From Maratus speciosus (taxonomy: Eukaryota > Arthropoda > Arachnida > Araneae > Salticidae): a stretch of DNA of 64,000 nt. Location: positions 320,288,283-320,352,282 of the forward strand of contig OZ010791.1 of NCBI GenBank assembly GCA_963932465.1. The letters are read 5' to 3'. The notes under the pieces were generated by a model that made no database searches, was not told where the DNA came from, and was given only the letters and a program-made list of their open reading frames with translations. Position numbers and translations under genes: made by a program. This document shows, one piece after another, positions 1 to 11,271 of the stretch (positions are counted from its first letter, which is position 1; each line of letters opens with the position of its first letter).

Positions 1-544
1 CTAACACACCATAGAGTCTGTTTTAAAAGTTACTTTTTAAAATTCCCAATACTTGAATTTTAAAAATGAATAAGTTTTATAGATATAGATTATTTTATTC
101 CTTATATTTTATTAAACACTATTTTAATGCTATTTGTTTTATAGATTTTTTATAAATTTGTTTTACTGTTTTATAGATTTTTCTTTTTCTTTAGTAATTT
201 TAGATGTAATAAATGAAATTTCGAAGATCAGATAAATTATGTATTTTCTATAAAACATATAAATATAATAAATACTGAATATTACACTCAATTAAAAATA
301 AAGTAAGTATCTGAAAAATTTCGTAAAATTTATTTATTGTTGTTGCAGACATGAACCAAAATAAGTTCGGTTTGGAGTAAGACTACTTGTTATTTTCACT
401 AAATAAGTGGATCACGGTCACGGTTCTCATACATATATTGTTTGTATTAACATGCATTGCCGTTTCTTTGAGTTTTAATCTGACACGCTTTTCTAAAGAG
501 TTTAAAGCAACGCATGTCCAACTAAGTGGAATGCAAAACATTAG
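1..544. other. AT-rich flank, no gene seen
   Basis: The sequence is AT-rich with no domain-like translation. A 78-residue open frame starting at 387 runs into the inverted terminus that begins at 547 and shows no family motif, so I do not call it a gene. Confidence 0.5.
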
Positions 545-1689
545 TACAGTCGTGGAAAAAAAAAATAAACAGACCCTACTAACTCTGCAACGGATTATAA
601 CAGAAGAAATTTATTGCTACTAAAAGATGGGAAATAAAGTAGTCTACTTTTAAATGATGCATGCAAAATTCCCTTAGGGGCCATCTAAAAAACAAAATCA
701 GACCTAACTTTGTTTTTTTTCAATGGTAACACCCAATTTTGACAATATATTTTATATATTCCGTTCAAACTATGCCTAAACACCAAAGTTCAAGTTATTT
801 GGATGATAAGTTTTGAATTATAAATATTCAAAATTTAGAGCTTCTGAAATTATAATCCAAAAGTGATATTTTTTTTTGTCTGAGTATAATATTAAAAACC
901 CAAACATAAATATAACTAATTTGTAATTTTAAAAAGTTTATAATATCAATTATGAATTATTTAATATTTATATTCGAAAAAGTATATGAATTGCAACCTA
1001 CATTTTTGTTGATAGATTTATATTTATTATGTCCTGCTTTCTGCGAATTCTCAATTTAAAATTTCTCTTCGAAGTAGTTTCCAAATTATGATTGTAAGAA
1101 GTCTAAATGATGGTTTAAGAGACCATCTATGATGTGCAGAAAAGCATAATTTTAAAAAATATGTGTTTTACTTATTTCATTGAAACATTTGTGTTGGCAA
1201 AAGTCGAAACAAAAGAGAGTGATATGGTCATATTGGCAAGACATAACACATTAATAGAAGTGTAGTAATCATTGTGTAGCATTTTAAACAATCGAGTACC
1301 AAATTTAAATTTGGATACAACTTTTAAAACATGCTCATTTAAAAATAATTAGTTTCTCTGAAACTAATCGTACAAATTTCATGAAAATTTGTTTTTAGGC
1401 TAATTGAAAGGTGTAGAATTTATTTATGGTGTCAAACTTGGGTATTACTATTAAAAAAGTCCTTCCGGCCAGTGCCAGGAGGAAGAGGTAGCTTTCATAT
1501 TCTTTATTTTAAAAAAGCCAACTTATATTATTCAAACACACGAAGCTCAATTAAGTGGAAACCGAATGTAGGAGATTCAATACTAATTTTTATCAATACT
1601 AAATCATTATGAATGAGAATTTCGCGAAATTAGTCAGCTTTATCCAAGCTGCTTTTAATTAAAGTAACTTATATTTGGCTGCCAAATTC

Positions 1690-3474
1690 GGCGATTTCTT
1701 AAAGTGCCTGCCATTTTAAGACAACATGGTGAATGAGGCTAACCAGTGAGCTTGGTCGAGACCTTAGTAATTGCTGTGCACATGCTCACTCACATCGGAA
1801 TCGGTTGATATATACGAGTGCTGTCGCAGACAAAAAATCAGATTTTTCAAAATATCACCCACGTTAGAAATTGAAACTGCTATATCTGAGCCATTATTTA
1901 AGATAAAGACAAACAAAAAATGCTCCTGAATCCTTATATCAAGGTCAAATACTTAAGAAAGAAACCTTTTTCAATTTCTAATTTTTTTGCACCTCACTTT
2001 AAATATAATTTTTTTTAATTTAATGGCCGCCATTTTGAAACAAGATGGCTGATGAAGCTGGCCAGCGAACTTGGTCGAGAATTTGATGTATACTATCCAC
2101 ATGCCTTCTTCCATCGAAATAGGCGAATACGTGTGGTATCGCGTGACAAATACAAGATCGTTTCAAAGTGTTAGCCATGATAGAAATTCAAAGTGCTATA
2201 ATTCAACCACTTTTTAAGATATAAACAAAAGAACAAATTTTCAGAAACAAAAACTGCTCCGAATCTTTGTATCGAGGCCAAACACATAAAAAAAAATCTT
2301 TTTCATTTTCCTATTTTTTAATACCTCATTTAAAATTTTAAAATACATTTAAAAAAATTGCAACCCTTTTGAAACAAGACGGCGAATGAAGCTGGCCAAC
2401 GAACTCGGTCGAGACATTGGTATGCACTATGTACAGACCAAGTAATATCCAAATCGGTTCATAAATACGGCTGTTATCGAAAGACAAAAATCAGGTCGTT
2501 TTAAAATGTCAGCCACAATAGAAATTCAAAATCTTATAACTCAGCCATTTTTTTAGATATAGACGAAACAAAACCTGTTCCGGAATCTTTGTATTAAGGT
2601 CAAGCACATACGAAAAAATCTTTTTCATTTTCCAATTTTTTGGCATCTCATTTTAAATTTAAATTTTTTTAAATTTTTTTAAATGGCCGCCATTTTGAAA
2701 CAAGATGGCGGATGAAGCTGGCCAACGAACTCGGTTGAATTATTTGTATGTACTATGTACACACCAAGGTACCTCCAAATCGGTTCATAAATAGGTCTGT
2801 TATCACGTGTCAAAAATCAGGGCGTTTCAAAATGTCAGCCACGCTAGAAATTCAAAATGCTATAACTCAACCATTTTTTAAGATATAAACGAAACAAAAA
2901 CTGCTCCCGAATCTTTTTATAAAGGTGAAACACATAAGAAAAAAATATTTTTTCAATTTTCAATTTTTTGGTACCACATTTCCAATTAAAATTTTTCTTA
3001 AAATTTTAAATGTTCGCCATTTTTAAACAAAATGGCGGATGAAGCTGGCCAACGAACTCGGTCGAGACATTGGTCTTTACTATGTATAAACGAAGTTACA
3101 TCCAAATCGGTTCATAAATACGCCTTTTATCGCGTGACAAAATTCAGGACGTTTCAAAATATCAGCTTCGCTAGAAATTCAAAATGCTATAACTCAGCCA
3201 TTTTTTAAGATATAGACGAAACAAAAACTGCTACGGAGTCTTTGTATAAAGGTCAAATACATAAGAAAAAAATATTTTTCCATTTTCAATTTTTTGGTAC
3301 CACATTTCAAATTTTAAATTTTTTTAAACATTTTTAAATGGCCGCCATTTTGAAACAAAATGGCGGATGAAGCTGGCCAACGAACTCGGTCGAGACATTG
3401 GTATGTACTATGTACACACCGAATTACATCCAAATCGGTTCATAAATACGAGAGTTACAGTATGACATAGGTCA
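1690..3474. repeat. 327-bp tandem repeat, about 5.5 copies
   Basis: The landmark GGCCGCCATTTTGAAACAA, or a variant, recurs near 1705, 2025, 2359, 2685, 3012 and 3339, giving spacings of about 320, 334, 326, 327 and 327. Each unit continues with a GATGAAGCTGGCCAACGAAC-type block, a CAAATCGGTTCATAAATACG-type block and a CTATAACTCAGCCATTTTTT-type block. The first copies are the most diverged and the last ones the most alike. The last unit breaks off at about 3474 into a TA microsatellite. There is no coding potential. Confidence 0.85.
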
Positions 3475-3503
3475 GATATATATATATATATATATACATA
3501 TAT

Positions 3504-3541
<38 letters not shown>
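3475..3541. repeat. (TA)n microsatellite
   Basis: An interrupted TA dinucleotide run at the end of the satellite array. The 92-residue open frame on the minus strand here is this repeat translated. Confidence 0.95.
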
Positions 3542-3543
<2 letters not shown>

Positions 3544-3841
3544 ATTTTGAACAGAGGGTGGTTTCGGGGTCTGGGGGTCATGATCGATGAAAATATACCA
3601 AAATGTTTTGAAATCGCTTTCCTCCGAACGGCTGCAATAGGTAGCTTTTTGTAAAGAAAGCTACCTAAAATAAAGTTTGATTTCATTTTGGTATGTAGAC
3701 GGCCACCTAAGGAAATTTTATATACATGATTTAAAAGAAGACTTTATTTCGAATCGTTTGGTACCAAAAAAGTTCATCTACAATAATTTCTTGTAGAGTT
3801 AGTAAGTGGTGTTTAGTTTTTGTTTTTTTTCCACGACTGTA

Positions 3842-6800
3842 CTGAAAAAAAGTAGAATGATAAGAAGGTAATGGTTGTGAATTGTGAACCCTCCTAGCAA
3901 AGAAAATTCATTTACAAGATAACGATTTACAATTAAATATAAGTTAGCGTACCCATTCATTATGAGAGAGGAACTGTTGTTGCTTACAGATTTAAAACTT
4001 GAAGTTTAAAATAGGTTAACAGGTATCTCTCATCAAAATAACGTTCATATCTCTCACTAGCGTAAATTTAAATTGATAACTTGTAATTGTTCATCATTTG
4101 CGTTTTAATCTACTTTGGCTATAACTAACGGGGCTAGAACCCTTTTTAAAATATGATAAATAAGATAATAGTTTGGACAAATAGTTAAAAAAATATTAAT
4201 CACTCACTGATCAGCGCTAAAACATGTGAGCATGATAGGAAAATTAAAATATGCAATTTTGGTTCTAAAATATTAATAACCAGTTTGAAAATTTCGGGTA
4301 GAATAGATTATCAGAATGGAAAAATATATTTTATAATCGCACTTACCAATTTCTTTAAAAATAGATTTTTGTGGTACTTAAAAACTGATTAATTTTTTTT
4401 TGACATGTGATGTAATTATACACACAAGAGATACCCTAAGCATTTAACGAAGTCTTATAATTCACAATTATCATTCTCAATAATAAAAAATTCATAAATG
4501 CAATCAAATGTTTATCAAAATTGGAAACAGACGGTAAATGTGTATGTAAAATGAGCTTTATTTCCCGTTTGCTAAACGCTAGGAATGTGAAATTCTACAT
4601 ACAAGGGAACAACTTTTGGTGCTGCTCGCACCTAGCATTGAGAACTGGCATTTTAAAGCCCTATATTACGAAAATTGAGAATCAATAAAATTTTTCTGTT
4701 AAAATTATATTTCTTGATTTTACAACATCATAACTTTCCGAAAATGCAATTTTCGAGACCACTTTTCGCACTATTAACATTGAAGTTTTTTGTTAAAGAA
4801 AATCATTTTAAAATAAAATTTAGTTAATAATAAGTATAAAATATTGAAAAAAGTTTAAAAATTCCTTCAAAAACCCACGAATTTGATTTTAAAAAATTGC
4901 ACCGTTATATTCATATTTTTGACGGGGAAAAAGTTGGCGGGTTTTTTCGAAACTAGTGTTTTCCCGCAATCCTAACCAAATGCCATAGCTGTTAGTCTTG
5001 TGTGAGGATTGGTTTGGACTTTACTAGAAATTAGAATGCCCGACCTAATTAGCCATAGTAATTTTTCTAAATTGTGTAAAAATATTAATTTACTTTATGA
5101 TTACTTTTACCAAATGACCATTTAATACAGGAACATTTCATTTTAAACATTCGAAACTTTATTCCATTCGATTTTAAAAGAAAAGTGTTTCCTCATTTTG
5201 TATTTCACTAAAAATAGTTTTCAATGATATAGAAATATACTTACTTTTATAGAAATATATTTACTGTCTATACATTATCGTCTGAAAAAAAAAAACTAAT
5301 ACTTATGCTATCTTATGTAACGTTACTTCATAAAATTCCAGTGGGGCCAATGAGCATTATATAAGTGAAGTTACTCCATAACAATGGAGCCAGCATGTTG
5401 CCACCAATTATTTCGAGTATCGTTATACATTTTTTCTACAGTTTAAATAATATCGCATATCTATGAAACTCAGAGTAATATCTTTTAATTTAAAAACATT
5501 TTTTTAAAAATATGCAATTTTTTTTATTAATTAAAATTTCTTTTTGGTATTTAAATTTTCACACATGTTACAATTTCTTAACTGCACTAGTTTCGAAGAC
5601 TATAATACACGTAATATGCATATTATAATAATTTATTTCATTCCATTTATTTCATCTGTCTCTTTAATCTAATGCATTAATAAGCAGATAGTAGAATTAA
5701 TACGTTCACAAACTGATAATCGAAGAATCCAATTAGTAGTTGCACAAAGAGGTTTCCTCCTTTTCCATTCCCATTAAAAGAAATAGAATTTCTACTGAAT
5801 TGCAATAACGAAAAGGTTTAAGATTAACAGTTACAAAAGAAAATTAATGAAGTTTTTCCGCTGCGTAAAAGAAAGTAAGAAAATTGGAAATTTAGTGTGT
5901 CATTTGATAATCTTCCATTAAGGTAAGCTGTTGGCTTCTTCAAATATTCTGTGCTAAGAGAATTCCTTCATTAATTTTGTTGAATTGCCAGCAACCTGAG
6001 ATATCCTAGAAAAAGGTATTAAGCACCTTTATTAAATTGTCTGCGACTTTTTTTTCAAATTATCTCAACTCTATTTTATAGAAAGCGTTTCTATGGTAAT
6101 ATTAATTTATTTGCTGTGCTATAAAATGTCGAATTATTCTAATATTTTCACCTACATAATTTATAAATAGTAGTTAGTTTTAATTTATTTAAAATGGCTG
6201 GTTTATAAGTATTTATGAACAGATTAAATTCATTTAATATAATTTAAATTTATAATAAAAATGTCAGTTTTAGAAATCAATACAAGATTTCGGCTGAACA
6301 TTGTTAAAACCTTTCTATGTTTTTCTACTAATTTACAGATTTCTAAGCTTGAAAATTGATAATGAATAATAATATAAGATAGAGAAAGAAACACATATTA
6401 AAATGGTTCTTTAAAAAAAAAAAAAAAAATTCCTCCTTAAATACGTTATAATTTCTGACTAATTTTAAAATATTTAAAGCATGATACATACAGGCATAAT
6501 TATAAGAGTAAGTTTCAAACGGATATTTTTTTTTTCAGTTCTCAATCAATGAATTTGATCTTAAGTTATGAGCGATTATTGTCTCGGGATGGCAGCTGTT
6601 TTTCCTGCACTGTTGCTTCGGGAAGTAATTTTCCGGTTTAAAATACCAATTTAAAAAATATTTCCTGAAAACTTCCCTATATTTACCAACAAACGAAAAA
6701 AAAAATGTGTTGCATAGTTTCGTAATAAGAGCAACTGGCAATTTTACACGTTTGAGAACATTAATTATTTAAAACTTTAGCAAAAAAGTGACCAGTTTAG

Positions 6801-6982
6801 ATACCAAAGAAGCTTTAAGCTGATATCACAAAAAAAAAAAAAAAAAATACGGAATTTTATATACCCTGTCAGAAAAATTCGTCTTTATACGCTAAATTAT
6901 CCGTCGTTTTTAAACAAACAATTTCCGTATTTGTAGAAACCATGCTTTCTTCGTTAATTTTTCCCGGAATTATTGCCAAATG
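3842..6982. other. AT-rich intergenic sequence, nothing recognised
   Basis: No coding frame with recognisable motifs, no clear long inverted repeats and no RNA gene. There are poly(A/T) tracts near 6412-6430 and 6831-6847. Confidence 0.5.
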
Positions 6983-6984
6983 TA

Positions 6985-8530
6985 CACTGGCGGACAAAAC
7001 TTAAGCACCACTTTTATTTTCAACGATTACAGTTAGAAGTAGATCCGCAGCAGCACGTGTAAGTTTGCATGAATGCGGGATGTACTCTGTTTTGTGAAAC
7101 TTATGCAAATTTTGTACTTCCGCTTTCGTCGAGCACGTAACAGTAGAGATAAGAGATTTTAAGCAATCGGCGGATGCTATGAGTTGTCATTAGATATAAG
7201 AATTGAAGTAGATGGATTGAAGCTTGAACATTGAAATTTTGAACATGTCTTCGAGGCACCATTTAGATGATATTTCTCGTAGAAGAAGGACGCAAAATGA
7301 GAGGTGTTGCCCGTGAATTTAACATCGCGCACAGTATTGTTTCTAGGCTATAAGCGGTATTCCAAAAGAGTGGAATATGTGCTAGGCGCACGGGAGAAGG
7401 TCTTCCTTGTAGTACGACGTCCCAAGAAGGTCGCTATATTGTTATTTCGGCAAAAAAGAACCGACGCAGCACAGCTGGTCAGTTAGCAAATCAACTTTGT
7501 GCTGCCATAGGAACTAAAATACCGCGTAAAACTGTTGTAAGACATTTGAAAAAAGGTGTACTATACTTCCGAAGATCTGTTGTGTGTGTCCCAATCTCGA
7601 GACGCCAACTAGCGCCCGTTAACTGTGGTGCCGTGTGCATCGCAATTAGACTGATGACGTCTGGTCTACCTTGCTCTTCTCAGATGAGAATAGATTCAGT
7701 CTATCGCCTAATTGTAGACGTAAACTGATATGGCGCGAGAATGGTAGTGCTTACTCTTGCGAAAATATTCTAGAAAGAGATGGTTATGTGACTTCAAGTA
7801 TCATGGTGTGGGCAGGCATCATGTTCAATGGCCGCATGGATCTCTATGTGGTTGACCAAGGGTCCATGACCGGTAGATGGTACATTGAAGACGTCCTGCT
7901 TCCACATGTTTGACTTTTTCGAGGTGCTGTCGGCGAAAATTTTTGTTTTATGGACGGTAATGCACCTTGTCATCGCACATAGTCCGCACAAGATTGTCTT
8001 GAGGCCGAAGATATCCATCGCATAGACTGCCCACCACGTTCCCCTGACCTTGAAAATGTTCCTTGAAAATGAACTTGTGAATTCCATTGAAAATTTATGG
8101 GATGCCTTGGAGAGACGTATTGCTGCTCGACAACTTCCTCCCACAAACAAGGAAACCCTCATCTGTGCAGTGAAGGAGGAATGGGGCAACTTGCCTCAAC
8201 AGCTACTGAATCATGTTGTTCTAAGTATGCCATGCCGTGTTAAATTTGTCTCGCATTACACGGTGATCACATCCCTTATTGATATGGCACTGAGAATTGT
8301 TAATTGTGAGTGTTTTGCTTTCTTTGTACAGTCATGTTTTCGGAAAAAATTCACATTTCAGAAAAAGAACCTCTGGCAAAACCCTGTATACATCCTATAA
8401 ACAAAATTTTTATATTAAATCCTGCGTAACATTCTGTCAATACTATTTTTTGCTTCTTGACCCACAATCCCACGTAGATTCTTATTTACGTGTACATTTC
8501 TTCGTGGTGCTTAAGTTTTGTACACCAGTG
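6985..8530 (+). mobile_element. Tc1-family DNA transposon, inactive copy
   Basis: The inverted ends are CACTGGCGGACAAAACTTAA at 6985 and, on the opposite strand, CACTGGTGTACAAAACTTAA at 8530. TA duplications lie at 6983-6984 and 8531-8532. Length is 1,546 bp, normal for Tc1. It holds one transposase remnant on the + strand. The ends are well matched while the coding part is broken in several places. Confidence 0.9.
7245..8282 (+). pseudogene. Tc1-type (DD34E) transposase, frameshifted
   Basis: When intact, this enzyme would cut and paste the element through its terminal inverted repeats. The frame opens at ATG 7245 (MSSRHHLDDIS). An HTH-like stretch (RGVAREFNIAHSIVSRL) follows in another frame, then RRSTAGQLANQL and TVVRHLKKG. 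The DDE core appears in pieces: LFSDENRFSL (first Asp, about 7672), FMDGNAPCHRT (second Asp, about 7950), SPDL (about 8040) and SIENLWDALERR (Glu, about 8073). A plausible C-terminus HGDHIPY-stop ends at 8282. At least three frame changes and several in-frame stops prevent a product. The 131-residue frame on the other strand is a shadow. Confidence 0.85.
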
Positions 8531-8751
8531 TATGTTATGTATAGAATATGTCTATCACAGTTTGTGTACGAAAACATTAAATATGTAAAATTCTATCAAT
8601 ATAATTTTCATCATGCTAGTAAAACATTTTTACATCATTTTATATGTAATCTTATTCTCTCCAGATAAGATTCCATAGATCAGATAACTTTGACTGGAGA
8701 TGTGAGAACATATTCATAAATTTATGAAATAATCTATTTAAACTATTGAAA

Positions 8752-9100
8752 TCTATACTAATAAGGGGAGGTTTCGTTCTGTTTCTGCGTGTGTATCTTT
8801 CTGCCATTCGATGACGTCTAGGAAAATCTTCAGCATATAGATGTCTAAAAATTTGGAACAGAATAGTTCACGACAGGTCCTAATGCACCTAAGGGTCAGT
8901 TTAAAAAAAAAATTATGATTAGCCGAGATATTAATTTAACACCGAAATGAAGATCATCGAAAATCAGTCCCTTTCTGCGCAGATAAGACATTTCCGCCAA
9001 TCTTCAAGCAGAGAAGACAGGAAAGTCCGAGCCCTTTTTCCGAGATATATAGGTGGAACTGCTCAATTTTACTTTTGAACGTGGAAAATCACATAAAGAA
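8752..9100 (+). mobile_element. possible Helitron 5' end fragment
   Basis: TCTATACTAATAAGGGGAGG at 8752, preceded by A, resembles the TC-starting 5' ends of arthropod Helitrons and is followed by a GTTCTGTTTCTGCGTGTGT-type stretch. I found no hairpin plus CTRR 3' end downstream, so its extent is unknown. Confidence 0.3.
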
Positions 9101-9658
9101 AATACGAATTTTCTCTTTTTCAAAACAATTTAAAAGAAAATCGTATTTCCCGATTTTCTTTCCACCTTTTTCGAAGCTTGCACCCCTCTTAATCCCTCAC
9201 ATAGTTTTTTACTCTGCGCACTTTATGCAAACCAGAAATTAAAAAAAATCCTCAAACTGTTAGGAATATTATTATTTAAAAAAAAAAAAAAGCTCAGTCT
9301 TCGCTCAGTACGCGTATGACAATTCTTCATGTTTTTACTTTTAAATATAAAATTATAGCACGAAAATTAAGCGCAGACTTCCAAAAGGTTATATTTATAA
9401 ATCATAAAACTTTCAATGCGTTTGGAATGCAACTATTTTGATGTTATTTTTAAACCACCAGATGCGAAATAAAGCGAGAAGAAAAAAAATATCCTTTTTA
9501 CGACTAAAAATCCATATCTTTTCAGGAATTTTCTACACAGGCTTCAAAACTATTATGTTATAACTGATAAGAATTTTCACGGGTTTGAACAATGCGCATT
9601 TTTATTCAACAATTAATTGCCCGTTGAAAGAAAATTTTCTGACAAGACCCGTAAGGCA

Positions 9659-9965
9659 TGGTGACGTCACAGCGACGTCGCTGAAAAGTCACACTGTGAC
9701 TTTGTGACCGTCGATGTGACGTCACGTGACGTCGGTGTGAAGTCATGGTGAATACAATGTGAAGTCGTTATGGCCGTTTTAGAGCTCGTTTGTGACGTCC
9801 CATTGTGACCACTTTGTGAAGTCACGATGTGACAAATTTGTGAAAATTGTGTCATTTGTGACTATTTTGGCTATAACTATGTGACGAACTTGTGACGAAA
9901 GTGACATTGCTTTGAAGTCGCATTGTGACCAATTTGTGAAATATGTGCCATTTGTGACGAAACTG
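9659..9965. repeat. degenerate GTGAC / TGACGTCA array
   Basis: Over about 300 bases the motifs GTGAC, GTCAC, GTGAAGTC and TTGTGA recur every 8-20 bases. There are two perfect TGACGTCA palindromes (about 9662 and 9717) and several one-off variants (CGACGTCG, TGACGTCG, TGACGTCC). The spacing is irregular, so this is a motif cluster and not a simple tandem repeat. A related cluster lies at 22,942-23,224. TGACGTCA is the CREB/ATF consensus, but function here is only a guess. Confidence 0.75.
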
Positions 9966-10610
9966 TCATTAACACTGTTATGATTCTGTTACGATTTAAC
10001 TTCTTTTGAAGATTTTCTAACAATTTAAGAGAACAGGATCGTTTGAAATTATTATTACTGCACGCGATCTTTCTGTTAGAATTTGTTTGGAATCCTAAAA
10101 TCGTATACTCACAATTTATGAATAAATACTGTATAACATGTATAAATAGTCATATACAATATACAGACTTTCTTCTAAATTAAAGTTAAAAATTCAATTT
10201 CCCTCACTTGCCTTACAACTGTAACAGATTGTATTGTTTTCAATATTTGATGAATGTTGCCTTTGAAAAATATTTATGCATTCCCCTCACACACACATGC
10301 TAAAAACTCCACAGATTTAATTGTATTTATAATATACACACAGTGACTATTCTGTTGCTGTGGTGGGCAAGGCTAGAAGTAAAAAAAAAACGTTTTTGTT
10401 TCTCTTATTTTGTAGAAGGTTATTGCAAACTTTTTTGCCATTAAGTATTTTTGCACTCTCTTTAAAAGCTTTTACTCACGTTAACATCCAAAGATATCAG
10501 CTCATATGTAAAACTGTACAGCTTGCCAATATTTCTGACCAATAACGCTGATGGTCAAGCAAAATTATCTTTTATTGTAATTTTTCCAATTGAGTGAAAA
10601 AGTGTCGAGG

Positions 10611-10682
10611 TCAGGAATCGAACTAGGGGCAATGGCGTAAGCTGCCAATGTTCTATCATCTGTCAACTGAGCTATTCTGGAT
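10611..10682 (-). repeat. tRNA-like (SINE-head) sequence, left arm
   Basis: On the minus strand an A-box-like TAGCTCAGTTG precedes a B-box-like AGTTCGATTCC, with tRNA-like spacing. No complete cloverleaf or intact acceptor stem is evident, so this is a pol III-type SINE head and not a tRNA gene. Confidence 0.65.
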
Positions 10683-10841
10683 AAATCTGACGCACACAAT
10701 TCACCCAGTGAATACGAGTATGTACTTATTATTATTACACAAACTTATGTAATAATACTTTAATTATTTTACATACTACCCGTATGAATAACACATGCTA
10801 CTCATATAAGTACATAATAATAGTTCTCTGGATGAAATTTG

Positions 10842-10905
10842 TCCGGAATGGCTCAGTTAGCAGAGCATTGGCAGCATACGTCAAAGGTCTCTGGTTGGAA
10901 TCCTG
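10842..10905 (+). repeat. tRNA-like (SINE-head) sequence, right arm
   Basis: GGAATGGCTCAGTTAGCAG (A-box-like) is followed by TCTGGTTGGAATCCTG (a B box with one change from GGTTCGAATCC). It mirrors the left-arm copy and points outward. Confidence 0.65.
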
Positions 10906-11200
10906 ACGTGAACACTTTTTCACTCAGTTAGAGATATTAAATCTTTGTTGATTAATTTACCAATTAGAATCATCCTGTTAAAAGTTAATATAGAATTATC
11001 TTTCGATAAAACTACGTGTATTATTTGCGCAATATTTCCAACATACAGATTTCAGTTGAAGATCTTGAGTATAAATGAAGACGATGCAACTACTTCTGCC
11101 ATTACGCTTTGGTACTTCCTTATTATAGTGGTCTGTGCATGTACGATTACGCCAAGGTTTCAGTTGCGATTTAGCCAAAGTCATAGTTTAACTTATATAC

Positions 11201-11201
<1 letters not shown>

Positions 11202-11236
<35 letters not shown>
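11202..11236. repeat. (TA)n microsatellite
   Basis: An uninterrupted TA run just before the TIR element that starts at 11,272. Confidence 0.95.
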
Positions 11237-11240
<4 letters not shown>

Positions 11241-11271
11241 TGTAGGTCTTATATATGTTTTATATGTCATA

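Larger units (their letters stand above)
547..3839. mobile_element. TIR element carrying an internal satellite array
   Basis: The left end starts CAGTCGTGGAAAAAAAA after a TA (545-546). The right end is its inverted copy, ending CCACGACTG at 3839 and followed by TA (3840-3841). Similarity continues inward for about 170-190 bases on each side, for example CTACTAACTCT and a CTTAGG-GGCC block near 672-685 and its inverted counterpart near 3700-3712, at roughly two thirds identity by eye. A TA duplication with inverted ends fits the Tc1/mariner group. There is no transposase. The body is mostly the 327-bp satellite and AT-rich sequence, so it would be a non-autonomous element. A hairpin with stem GGTAGCTTT lies near 3640-3667. 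Confidence 0.65.
10586..10932. repeat. palindromic element with tRNA-like sequence in both arms
   Basis: The left arm (10,586 to about 10,700) and right arm (about 10,830-10,932) are inverted copies. The outer ends are CACTTTTTCACTCA-type on both sides, and the centre is an AT-rich stretch near 10,760. Each arm holds a tRNA-like promoter region facing outward (listed separately). The layout is the same as at 53,355-53,911. Confidence 0.75.

Noticed and set aside
387..623. 78-residue + strand frame beginning with a hydrophobic stretch
   Set aside because: It crosses into the inverted terminus of the 547-3839 element, and the downstream residues are repeat sequence; no family motif or splice support.
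1690..3474. Regularly spaced repeats resembling a CRISPR array
   Set aside because: The units are ~327 bp and similar along their whole length, with no spacers; this is a eukaryotic tandem satellite.
3408..3686. 92-residue minus-strand frame
   Set aside because: It contains an IYIYIYIY run, which is the TA microsatellite translated.
7794..8189. 131-residue minus-strand frame
   Set aside because: It lies antisense to the recognisable Tc1 transposase remnant.
9667..9855. 62-residue Ser/Thr-rich minus-strand frame
   Set aside because: Translation of the GTGAC motif array; same residues recur because the DNA is repetitive.
10842..10905. Functional tRNA gene
   Set aside because: A and B boxes are present but no complete cloverleaf or acceptor stem could be drawn, and an inverted second copy shows it is part of a repeat. 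The same reasoning applies at 15,580, 53,421 and 53,768.
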